Positions 1 to 7,100 of a stretch of DNA of 8,221 nucleotides are shown here, piece after piece. The DNA is from Chthonomonas sp. UBA2387. GTDB lineage: Bacteria; Armatimonadota; Fimbriimonadia; Fimbriimonadales; Fimbriimonadaceae. The number at the start of each line of letters is the position of its first letter. Within the stretch, counting starts at the first letter, position 1. The stretch lies in NCBI GenBank assembly GCA_002343445.1, contig DDSP01000051.1, forward strand, positions 44,689 through 52,909, in the 5' to 3' direction. Under the pieces are notes generated by a model, which saw only the letters and a program-made list of their open reading frames with translations, was not told the DNA's origin and did not search any database. The translations under genes were made by a program, and so were the position numbers.

Positions 1-341
1 TGGGTGGTAAGGCGCAGTTTGGTGGTCAGCGTTTCGGCGAAATGGAAGTGTGGGCGCTCGAAGCCTATGGCGCGGCGTACACGTTGCAGGAACTGCTGAC
101 GATCAAGTCGGACGACGTCATGGGTCGCGTCAAAGCCTATGAGTCCATCGTGAAAGGCGAGACCCTTTCCGAACCGGGAATCCCCGAGTCGTTCAAGATC
201 CTGGTCAACGAGTTGCGTTCGCTCGGCCTCAAGGTCAGCGTCGAAGACCCCAAGGGCAAGGAAGTGGCCCTGCGGGAAATCGGCGAACTGACCGGCGGTG
301 ACGACATGCGCATCGCTCGCTCGGTCGGCTTCTTCAACTAA
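1..341 (+). CDS. rpoB: RNA polymerase beta subunit, C-terminal end (partial)
   Basis: This is the 3' end of the gene for the beta subunit of DNA-directed RNA polymerase, which forms the catalytic core with beta'. The first complete codon is at position 3, and the frame stays open to the left edge, so the gene begins upstream of the window. The visible residues open with GGKAQFGGQRFGEMEVWALE, the near-invariant C-terminal beta motif, followed by AYGAAYTLQELLTIKSDD and later PGIPESFKILVNELRSLGL. These are the elements of beta that pack against the beta' N-terminus and clamp. The ATG at 42 is an internal methionine (the M of GEMEVW), not a start. The stop is TAA at 339-341. After the SLGL motif there is a short tail ending RIARSVGFFN, ordinary for a lineage-specific C-terminus. 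Unusually, rpoC does not follow; a terminator and two unrelated genes intervene. Confidence 0.98.
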   Translation, partial: GGKAQFGGQRFGEMEVWALEAYGAAYTLQELLTIKSDDVMGRVKAYESIVKGETLSEPGIPESFKILVNELRSLGLKVSVEDPKGKEVALREIGELTGGDDMRIARSVGFFN

Positions 342-350
342 GGCCACGTC

Positions 351-388
351 AAAAACACCCCGGTCGCTTCGGCTGCCGGGGTGTTTTT
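351..388 (+). terminator. Intrinsic terminator after rpoB, UUCG-capped
   Basis: A perfect 13-bp inverted repeat pairs AAAAACACCCCGG (351-363) with CCGGGGTGTTTTT (376-388). The 12-base apex can fold further: GC (366-367) pairs with GC (372-373) around TTCG (368-371), giving the stable C(UUCG)G tetraloop. The GC-rich core followed by five T residues is the classical Rho-independent form, and it begins only 10 bases after the rpoB stop. The A-tract on the left arm makes it symmetrical, so it could also act on the minus strand, although no convergent gene is visible. It should stop or attenuate rpoB transcription before the RCC1 genes and rpoC. Confidence 0.92.
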
Positions 389-438
389 GCATAAGTTCAT
401 GTCTCCAGACCGGGACAGATGGTAATCTGCCGCACCTA

Positions 439-472
439 GGCCCGGCTTGCGGGTCTTCGTGGAGAAGCAGGA
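439..472 (+). promoter_or_regulatory. Leader hairpin and ribosome binding site of the first RCC1 gene
   Basis: AGGA at 469-472 lies 8 bases before the ATG at 481 and is the best Shine-Dalgarno candidate; it supports that start over the in-frame upstream codons that overlap rpoB. Just before it, GGCCCG (439-444) and CGGGTC (450-455) can form a 6-bp stem with one G-U pair around GCTTG. A second small dyad, CAGAT (416-420) and ATCTG (425-429) around GGTA, lies further upstream. I could not identify a convincing promoter between the terminator and this gene; hexamers around 390-428 match the consensus only weakly. Confidence 0.4.
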
Positions 473-480
473 CTATCGCA

Positions 481-2196
481 ATGAAACATCTCAAATCGAA
501 GCCCGGACGAACCGTCAAACCACGCCGAGCGGCTGTTGCCCTCGGCACGGTGCTAGCCCTCGGCTTGGTCGGTGGAGGCTGTGGGAAGGGCGGCGGCGAT
601 TTCTTCGTCTGGTTTGTGGCGGTCTATTCCGCTTCTTGCGGGGCCAATGACGAGGGCCAATTGGGCATCGCCGATCAGGACCTGAACACCTATCTGAACA
701 AGAGGGGTCTTCAGCAGATCCGTGGCTCCGATGGAGGGGCGGGCCATACGGTCGCGATTTCCAGCGATGGCAAGGCGTTCACCAACGGCGCAAACGCCTT
801 CGGACAACTGGGTAACGGCACCACGACCCCCCATATCGCACCCGCCGAAGTGCCTGGCCTGACCGATGTGAAACAGGTCCAAGCGGGTTGGTTTCACACG
901 GTGGCGTTGACGGAACCACCCCCGGGCCTCCGTGGGCGGCAGTTCGGCTCGGAAGCCAAGGTTTACGCCTGGGGTGACAACTTCTTTGGTCAGTTGGGTG
1001 ATGGCGGAGTGCTGACCCACAGCACGACCCCGGTTCTGGTCCCGATCGTGGGCAATGTGCGGGAAATCCACGTGGGCCAGTGGGACACGTCGTTCGCACT
1101 GATGGAAGATGGCACCGTCCAAGGGTGGGGCGTGAACGCAAACGGGGAACTTGGCGACGGGACCGATGTCAACCGCTTGTCTCCGACGCCGATTCCCGGC
1201 CTGACGAACGTCGTGAAGATCGCGGGCGGTGGCCAACACACGCTCTTTCTGCTGGGCGACGGTACGGTCAAAGCAACGGGGATGAACACCTTCGGGCAAC
1301 TTGGACTCGGGATCAGCGACCCCAAAGTGTTCGTGCCGACCGTGATTCCCGGACTGACCGACGTGATCGACGTCGCAGCCGGAGCCGAGCACTCGATCGC
1401 GGTCACCAAGGACGGCAGGGTGTACACCTGGGGCAGGAACTTCGAAGGCCAGTTGGGAACGGGTCCCACTCCCAACAGCCGAAACGTTCCGGGCGAAGTC
1501 ACGGGCCTGAATTGCGCCGCCAAGGCCGCTTCTGGCTTGAACTTCACTTGGATCGTGCGTTGGGACGGCACGGTCCGCTCATTTGGAGACAACCAGCGCG
1601 GCCAACTGGGCGATGGAACGACCGTCAATCGCAACGTCCCCACCGTGCCCGATACTCCTCCGGCGCGCGTCTTCCACGCGGCGGCGGGCCACAACCACAC
1701 GTTGTTGGGTGGCTCGGAGCAACCGTACATTCTTTGGACCGTCAACAGGCAAGGCGTCGCGGTGCAGACGGGTGATGTCCGCTACCTGCCCATCTCGGTG
1801 TTTGAGGCGGGCTCGTCCACGCCGATGGACTCGGAAGTCGTCGTCTGCTCTCCCGATGGAGAGATGTTGGCGGGTTTGCACGCGTACCCATCTCACCTGA
1901 CCGGCCCGTTGACGGTCCGCGTTCGCCGTCACGAGACGTTCCTTTCCGAGGTGGTGGAGGTGCCCGTTCCAGCGGGCGGCGCGGATGTGGAACTTGGGGT
2001 CGTTCTGTTGCGCAACGGCGATGTGAACGGGGACAACTCGGTCGGTATCCCGGACTTCATCCAGTTGCGGAACGCGTTCGGAAGCGTTCCTGCCAGTCCG
2101 AACTGGAATGCGAACGCCGACCTGAACCGGGACGGCAGCGTCAGCATCGCAGACTTCCTGATCTTCCGCTCGAACTTTGGTGCGAGCGGCGGCTAG
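481..2196 (+). CDS. Exported RCC1-repeat propeller protein with dockerin-like tail (copy 1)
   Basis: A 571-residue protein. Residues 1-16 are basic (MKHLKSKPGRTVKPRR) and 17-33 are hydrophobic, ending in GGG before Cys34. This is an export signal and possibly a lipoprotein signal, though the lipobox is poor because glycine occupies the -3 position. Seven RCC1-type units follow, with GQLG-like motifs starting at residues 59, 108, 170, 222 (GELG), 272, 323 and 374. The usual period is 49-52 residues, and seven is the number needed to close an RCC1 propeller. Residues T144-K160 form a Pro/Gly/Arg-rich loop that stretches the second-to-third spacing to 62. After the propeller comes a domain of about 85 residues, probably beta-rich. 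The tail holds two EF-hand-like calcium loops, DVNGDNSVGIPD (514-525) and DLNRDGSVSIAD (547-558), as in type I dockerins. The start is set by the signal peptide and the AGGA site; the open frame continues upstream to 298, inside rpoB. Substrate and function are unknown; binding or surface display is inferred. Confidence 0.9.
   Translation: MKHLKSKPGRTVKPRRAAVALGTVLALGLVGGGCGKGGGDFFVWFVAVYSASCGANDEGQLGIADQDLNTYLNKRGLQQIRGSDGGAGHTVAISSDGKAFTNGANAFGQLGNGTTTPHIAPAEVPGLTDVKQVQAGWFHTVALTEPPPGLRGRQFGSEAKVYAWGDNFFGQLGDGGVLTHSTTPVLVPIVGNVREIHVGQWDTSFALMEDGTVQGWGVNANGELGDGTDVNRLSPTPIPGLTNVVKIAGGGQHTLFLLGDGTVKATGMNTFGQLGLGISDPKVFVPTVIPGLTDVIDVAAGAEHSIAVTKDGRVYTWGRNFEGQLGTGPTPNSRNVPGEVTGLNCAAKAASGLNFTWIVRWDGTVRSFGDNQRGQLGDGTTVNRNVPTVPDTPPARVFHAAAGHNHTLLGGSEQPYILWTVNRQGVAVQTGDVRYLPISVFEAGSSTPMDSEVVVCSPDGEMLAGLHAYPSHLTGPLTVRVRRHETFLSEVVEVPVPAGGADVELGVVLLRNGDVNGDNSVGIPDFIQLRNAFGSVPASPNWNANADLNRDGSVSIADFLIFRSNFGASGG
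622..1710 (+). repeat. Seven tandem RCC1-type protein repeats (copy 1)
   Basis: The coding array has a unit of about 50 residues (about 150 bases). A typical unit reads VPGLTDVxxVxAGxxHTVAL-xDGxVxxWGxNxxGQLGxG. The GQLG codons begin at 655, 802, 988, 1144, 1294, 1447 and 1600. The first unit is split in the RCC1 manner: its GQLG is close to the N-terminus, and the last AAGHNHTLL segment (about 1681-1710) could close the ring. Units differ at the base level, so this is an old protein repeat and not a recent DNA expansion. Confidence 0.85.
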
Positions 2197-2284
2197 TCGG
2201 TCGCGTCAAGGCAATCCTAGACTTACTGTCCAAAGCACGATCCATCTCATGCTGGAGTACTGAAACTCCTCGCCTCAACCTTGG

Positions 2285-4012
2285 ATGATAATCAATATGG
2301 TGTTACATCGACGTTCAAACAGATCAACCCGGCCCACCAAGGTTAGGTCGTCCGTTCTCCTTCTTGCCGCTACGATCGTCCTCCTGAGTCTTCAAGGGTT
2401 CGACTGCTCCGGCTTGGACGTCGTGGCCCATCGAAACCTCTTCGATCGGATCGCGCGCGGTGAGGGGGGCCTCAGGCCGAGGATGGCTGGCGATGACGCT
2501 TTCGGCCAGCAGGCCAAACCACCGGTTGGCCCGCCTGCGACGACTGCAAAGACTCCGTCGGGATTCACTGACGCGGTGACGGTCGACGGTGGGGCCGGGC
2601 ACAGCGTGGCAGTGACGGCCGACAGAAAGGTCCAATCTGCGGGCAGCAACGATTACGGCCAACTCGGCAACGGCACCACGACCTCAACCTCGGCGCCCGT
2701 CGAGGTTCCGGGCATCACCGACGCGGTCCAGGCAGAAGCTGGCTGGTTCCATTCCGTGATCCTGAAGGGCGACGGCACCGTGCACGCGATGGGAGACAAC
2801 TTCTTCGGGCAAATGGGGGACGGAGGGGTGCTCACGCACAGCCCAACGCCGGTTCAGGTGCCTGTTGGGGGTCCTGTGGTCAGAATCCACGTCGGCCAAT
2901 GGGATACGAGTTTCGCGATTCTGGAGGACGGCACCGTCAAGGCGTGGGGTGTGAACGCCAACGGCGAGATCGGTGACGGCACGGACGTCAACCGGCCGAG
3001 CCCGACCACGATCCCGGGCTTGACCGACGTGGTCAAAGTGGCGTGCGGTGGCCAGCACACGTTGTTCCTCAAAGAGGACGGGACGGTCTTGGCGACGGGT
3101 TCGAACACGTTCGGCCAGCTGGGTCTCGGCATCGCCGATCCCCGGGTGTTCATCCCGACGCCGATTCCCGGCCTCTCGGACATCGCCGACATCGCGTCCG
3201 GAGTGGACCACTCGGTCGCCGTGACCACCGATGGCAGGGTGTTCACGTGGGGACGCAACCTAGAGGGCCAGTTGGGTGTCGGATCAAGTCCTCTTGAGAG
3301 CGACATTCCGATCCAGGTACCGGGTCTTTCGCTGGCCGAGTCGGCGACGTGCGGCTGGAACTTCACGCTCATCCGGTCGTACGATGGCACGGCGAGGAGT
3401 TTCGGGGACAACTCCGTGGGGCAGCTTGGCATCGGTAGCCTGGTGAACAGCGCGGTTCCCGTCGAGCCTCTTCCAGCGTCGTCTCGGATCGGATTCCTGG
3501 GCGCCGGCCACCACTTCTCCATCTTCCACGAAATGGATGGCCCGATCGTCACATTCGACCTGGTCCGTAGCGACGTGACGCCGTTGATGGGCCAAATCCT
3601 GCCGCTCCCAATCGAGATTCTGCCGTCATCGGGCCCCGGATTACCGGCTCGGATGGACGTGTTCTCGCCCGACGGCGCGACGCTCCGGGGCAACGAGCCC
3701 TATCCCGCGGCTGTCGACGGGCCCCTCTCGGTCCGCATCAAGCAACACGACACGTTCCTGTCCAGGGTCGTCGCACTGCCTGAGCCCGGCGGGGAGATCA
3801 TCATCCAGCTTGGGACGATCACCTTGAAGAACGGAGATGTGAACGGCGACAATTCGGTGGGTATTCCCGACTTCCTGCAATTGCGGGACGCCTACGGCTC
3901 GACGCCCGGTGGCCCGACCTGGAACCCGAACGCCGACCTGAACAAAGACGGCAGCGTGAACGTCTCCGACTTCTTCATCTTGCGGCGCTTCTTCGGATCC
4001 GGCGGCGAGTAG
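2285..4012 (+). CDS. Exported RCC1-repeat propeller protein with dockerin-like tail (copy 2)
   Basis: A 575-residue paralogue of the upstream gene, 88 bases after it. Residues 8-21 are rich in Arg/Lys and 22-37 are hydrophobic (SSVLLLAATIVLLSLQ), followed by Cys41: an export signal without a proper lipobox. Six clear RCC1 motifs start at residues 125, 175 (GQMG), 227 (GEIG), 277, 328 and 379. A decayed seventh (GQQA, residue 74) lies exactly 51 residues before the first. The two proteins look about 70% identical by eye through the central units, sharing HVGQWDTSFA, GVNANGE, GDGTDVNR and GGQHTLFL, but the N-termini differ completely. The C-terminal calcium loops are DVNGDNSVGIPD (518-529) and DLNKDGSVNVSD (551-562). 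The start is uncertain: the ATG at 2285 has no clear Shine-Dalgarno, and the in-frame ATG at 2297 (residue 5) is an alternative with only GGA upstream. It may be co-transcribed with copy 1, since no terminator separates them. Function is unknown. Confidence 0.88.
   Translation: MIINMVLHRRSNRSTRPTKVRSSVLLLAATIVLLSLQGFDCSGLDVVAHRNLFDRIARGEGGLRPRMAGDDAFGQQAKPPVGPPATTAKTPSGFTDAVTVDGGAGHSVAVTADRKVQSAGSNDYGQLGNGTTTSTSAPVEVPGITDAVQAEAGWFHSVILKGDGTVHAMGDNFFGQMGDGGVLTHSPTPVQVPVGGPVVRIHVGQWDTSFAILEDGTVKAWGVNANGEIGDGTDVNRPSPTTIPGLTDVVKVACGGQHTLFLKEDGTVLATGSNTFGQLGLGIADPRVFIPTPIPGLSDIADIASGVDHSVAVTTDGRVFTWGRNLEGQLGVGSSPLESDIPIQVPGLSLAESATCGWNFTLIRSYDGTARSFGDNSVGQLGIGSLVNSAVPVEPLPASSRIGFLGAGHHFSIFHEMDGPIVTFDLVRSDVTPLMGQILPLPIEILPSSGPGLPARMDVFSPDGATLRGNEPYPAAVDGPLSVRIKQHDTFLSRVVALPEPGGEIIIQLGTITLKNGDVNGDNSVGIPDFLQLRDAYGSTPGGPTWNPNADLNKDGSVNVSDFFILRRFFGSGGE
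2486..3531 (+). repeat. RCC1-type protein repeats, six intact and one decayed (copy 2)
   Basis: The motif codons begin at 2657, 2807, 2963, 3113, 3266 and 3419, with residue spacings of 50, 52, 50, 51 and 51. At 2489-2515 the sequence GDDAFGQQA sits in exact register for the missing first unit, but it lacks the LG of GQLG and is followed by a Pro-rich stretch (KPPVGPP). This array has no equivalent of the long loop between units two and three of copy 1. Confidence 0.8.
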
Positions 4013-4040
4013 CTACCGGTTCGGCAAACTTCGCGTGAGT

Positions 4041-4083
4041 CCCATATGGGGCTTGACCGGACTTGACTCCGGGCAGGTAACAT
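4041..4083 (+). promoter_or_regulatory. Candidate rpoC promoter with flanking dyads
   Basis: TTGACC (4053-4058) resembles a -35 element, and TAACAT (4078-4083) is a 4/6 match to a -10 element, with a long 19-base spacer. The core is surrounded by symmetry. CCCATATGGG (4041-4050) is a perfect 10-bp palindrome directly upstream. CCGGA (4057-4061) and TCCGG (4068-4072) form a dyad overlapping the -35 end and the spacer. CTTGAC also occurs twice, 10 bases apart (4052-4057 and 4062-4067). A promoter is expected here because rpoC is cut off from rpoB by a terminator. The hexamer match alone is modest, and promoter preferences of this lineage are not known to me. Confidence 0.35.
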
Positions 4084-4109
4084 GGGGATTCGCGCGGATT
4101 GCCCCCCAA

Positions 4110-4128
4110 GAATTCCTCCTTGGAGTTC
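4110..4128 (+). promoter_or_regulatory. Hairpin covering a Shine-Dalgarno upstream of rpoC
   Basis: GGAG (4122-4125) lies 5 bases before the in-frame ATG at 4131. The whole GGAG can pair in a 7-bp stem: GAATTCC (4110-4116) with GGAGTTC (4122-4128), one T-G pair, and loop TCCTT. An alternative stem, CCAAG (4106-4110) with CTTGG (4119-4123), also covers part of it. The site either serves the longer rpoC start at 4131 or is not used. The structure is seen directly in the sequence; a regulatory role is inference. Confidence 0.35.
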
Positions 4129-4175
4129 CCATGCCCGCTGAGCGAGCACGGGGCGGTCGCGGCCGAGATGCGATT

Positions 4176-7100
4176 ATGGCAGACGTCAGTCTTTTCGACA
4201 AGCTCAAAATTGGAATCGCCAGCCCCGAAGACATCCTGAGCTGGTCTCGGGGAGAAGTCAAGAAACCCGAAACCATCAACTACCGCACGTTCAAGCCCGA
4301 GAGGGACGGTCTCTTTTGCGAGCGCATCTTCGGACCGGTCAAGGACTTCGAATGTTCCTGCGGTCGCTACAAGAAGATCAAGTACAGCGGCATCACGTGC
4401 GAGCGCTGCGGCGTCGAGGTCACGCGCAGCAAGGTCCGCCGCGAGCGCATGGGCCACGTCGAACTGGCCGCGCCGGTCTGCCACATCTGGTACCTCAAGG
4501 GCGTCCCCTCGCCCCTCTCGCTGATCCTCGACATCTCGCCGAGGTTCCTCGAGAAGGTCATCTACTTCGCCTCCTTCATCATCATCGACGTCGACAACGA
4601 GCGGATCGAGCAACTCTTGCCGAACATCCGCAAGGCAGTCGAAAACGAGAAGGAGTTCATCATGGCGGACATCCGCGAACTCGAGGAGGAAAGCCTCGGC
4701 ACGTTCCGCAAGGAGCTGCAGGACAACCGCGAGGATTGGGACGAGGGCTACGTCCGCGAGCGCGCCAAAGCCGTCAACGACCGAATCAAGGCCGAATACC
4801 GCGACGCCGACGACCGTCTGAAGGACCTTGACGTCGCCGTGGAAATCCTCAGCAAGCTGGAGCGCAACCAGCTGATCGACGAGGACAAGTACCGAGCCGT
4901 GTCCAAAATGCTGGACGCCGTCAGTCGGCGGATGAAGGACAGCCTGCGCAACCTGCTCAGCGCCAACATCGGCGCCGAGGCCATCAAGGAACTCTTGCAC
5001 CGCGTGGACCTCGAGGCGCTGGCTCGCGAACTGCGCCACGAAATCGTTCGGACCACCACGCAGCGACGTGTTCGGGCCATCAAGCGGCTCGAAGTCGTCG
5101 AAGCGCTCATCAGCTCGCGCAGCCGCCCCGAGTGGATGATCATGGACACGATCCCGGTCATCAGCCCGGAACTGCGGCCCATGGTCCAGCTTGACGGCGG
5201 CCGGTTCGCCACATCCGACCTGAACGACCTTTACCGACGCATCATCAACCGCAACAACCGGTTGAAGAAGATCATCGAGATCCACGCGCCTGAAAGCATC
5301 ATCAACCACGAAAAGCGGTTGCTGCAAGAAGCCGTGGACGCCTTGATCGACAACGGTCGCCGCACCCGGCCCGTCGTCGGCTCTAACTCTCGGCCGCTCA
5401 AGTCGCTGAGCGACATGCTCAAGGGCAAGGAAGGCCGTTTCCGCAAGAACCTGCTGGGTAAGCGCGTGGACTACTCGGGCCGCTCGGTCATCGTGGTTGG
5501 CCCGCACCTGAAGCTGCACCAGTGCGGTCTGCCCAAGGAGATGGCCCTCGAGCTCTTCAAACCGTTTGTGATGAAGACGCTCGTCGAGCGCAAGATCACG
5601 CCCAACATCAAGACGGCCAAGAAGATGATCGACCGCATGCACCCTGCGGTGTGGGACGGTCTCGAAGAGGTCATCAAGGAGCATCCGGTGCTTCTCAACC
5701 GCGCTCCGACGCTGCACCGCCTTGGTATCCAGGCCTTCGAGCCGATCTTGGTGGAAGGCAAGGCCATTCAGCTTCACCCGCTGGTCTGCCACGCCTACAA
5801 CGCCGACTTCGATGGCGACCAGATGGCCGTTCATGTCCCGCTCAGCGTGATGGCACAGGCCGAGGCCCGCGTCCTAATGCTCTCTACGCAGAACCTGTTC
5901 TCGCCGGCAGACGGTCGCCCGACCGTAGCGCCCGTGCAAGACATCGTTCTGGGCGGCTACGCGCTCACGTATGTTCGAGAGGACGGCCGGCAAGCCCTCG
6001 CCGAGCGTGAACGGTTGCACCTCGAGGACCCCGAGAACCACCCGGTGCCGTACACCTATGCGAATCCGGACGAGGTCATCTTCCTCTACGAGTCCAAGGA
6101 CGAGCGTCACCCGCTTCATCTGAACGACCCCGTCAAGGTCCGGCTGCGCCGTCCCGTGTTCCGACCGAGCGAAGAGGTGGATCGCCGCGACCCCGTCACG
6201 GGCGTCGAGTACAAGTACCAAACGGTGACCAACGAAGACGGCGACGAAGTTCGCGAACTGGTCGCTCTGGAGCAAGAGTGGGAGACCGTCGTCCGCGAAG
6301 TGACGCCGGGCCAGCTCATCTTCAACGGCATCCTGCCGTACCCCATGCGGTACGCGGACGACTTCCTGGGTTGGATCCTCACCAAGAAGTCCATCTCGGA
6401 GATCATCGTCCAGTGCTACCGCCGCGTCGGCTACGGTGCCACGGTCAAGTTCCTCGACGACCTGAAGGAGCTGGGCTTCAAGTGGGCGTTCCGCTACGGC
6501 ATCACCGTGGCGATCACGGACATGGACCCGCCGGAGCGACGTCAGGAGATCCTCTCCGACGCCGAACGCCGGTCGAACCGCATCGCCACGAGCTTCCGCC
6601 GCGGCACGATGACCTACAACGAGATGACCGAAGCCTTGGTCAAGCTCTGGCGCGAGACCTACGACGAGATCGGTGAAGAAATCGTCAAGGCTCTCAAGCA
6701 GAGCAACCCGCTCTCGTTGATCACGGTCAGCGGCGCGCGAGGCAGCGTCAAGCAGTTGGCCCAGCTGGCCGGCATGCGCGGCCTGATGCACAACCAGTTC
6801 AACGAACTCATCTACGAACTCCCCGTCAAGTCGTCGTTCCACGTCGGCCTGAATATGATGGAGTACTTCGTGACGACCCACGGCGCCCGAAAGGGTCTGG
6901 CCGACACGGCGCTTCGAACCGCCGACGCGGGTTACCTGACGCGGCGTTTGGTGGACGTCTCGCAAGACGTCATCATCAAGGGTCACGACTGCGGCACCAC
7001 CGAGGGCGTGAACCTCCATCGAGTCATCGGCGACGGCGAAGTCATCGAACAGATCGGCGAGCGGGCCATCGGCCGCGTGTCGCTTTCGACGGTGACCGAC

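Noticed and set aside
390..428. Sigma-70-like promoter for the first RCC1 gene (CATAAG or TAATCT as -10)
   Set aside because: No -35 element at a suitable distance; one candidate would place the -35 inside the terminator stem. The match is not better than chance.
298..480. Upstream extension of the first RCC1 gene to an ATG at 298
   Set aside because: It would overlap the rpoB end and run through the terminator, and it would bury the signal peptide that begins at the ATG at 481, which has an AGGA site in front.
568..582. Firm lipoprotein call for copy 1 at Cys34
   Set aside because: The residues before Cys34 are V-G-G-G, lacking the Leu-type residue at -3; export is well supported but lipid attachment is not.
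2020..2178. Cellulosome membership based on the dockerin-like tail
   Set aside because: The calcium loops fit a type I dockerin, but no cohesin, scaffoldin or glycoside hydrolase is in the window; similar tails occur on many exported proteins in non-cellulolytic bacteria.
2254..2269. Small inverted repeat GGAGT / ACTCC between the two RCC1 genes as a terminator
   Set aside because: Only 5 bp, AT-containing, and no T-tract follows; too weak to call a terminator.
4316..4831. Plus-strand frame of 171 codons inside rpoC
   Set aside because: It is in another frame of rpoC, is Arg/His-rich and has no recognisable domain; the rpoC frame carries the zinc finger and conserved clamp residues here.
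3975..5834. Long minus-strand open frame (619 codons) opposite the 3' end of copy 2 and the 5' part of rpoC
   Set aside because: It lies opposite strongly conserved rpoC sequence, its translation is a low-complexity mix rich in D, V, L and R, and it crosses the rpoC regulatory gap. GC-rich codon bias on the coding strand creates such open antisense frames.
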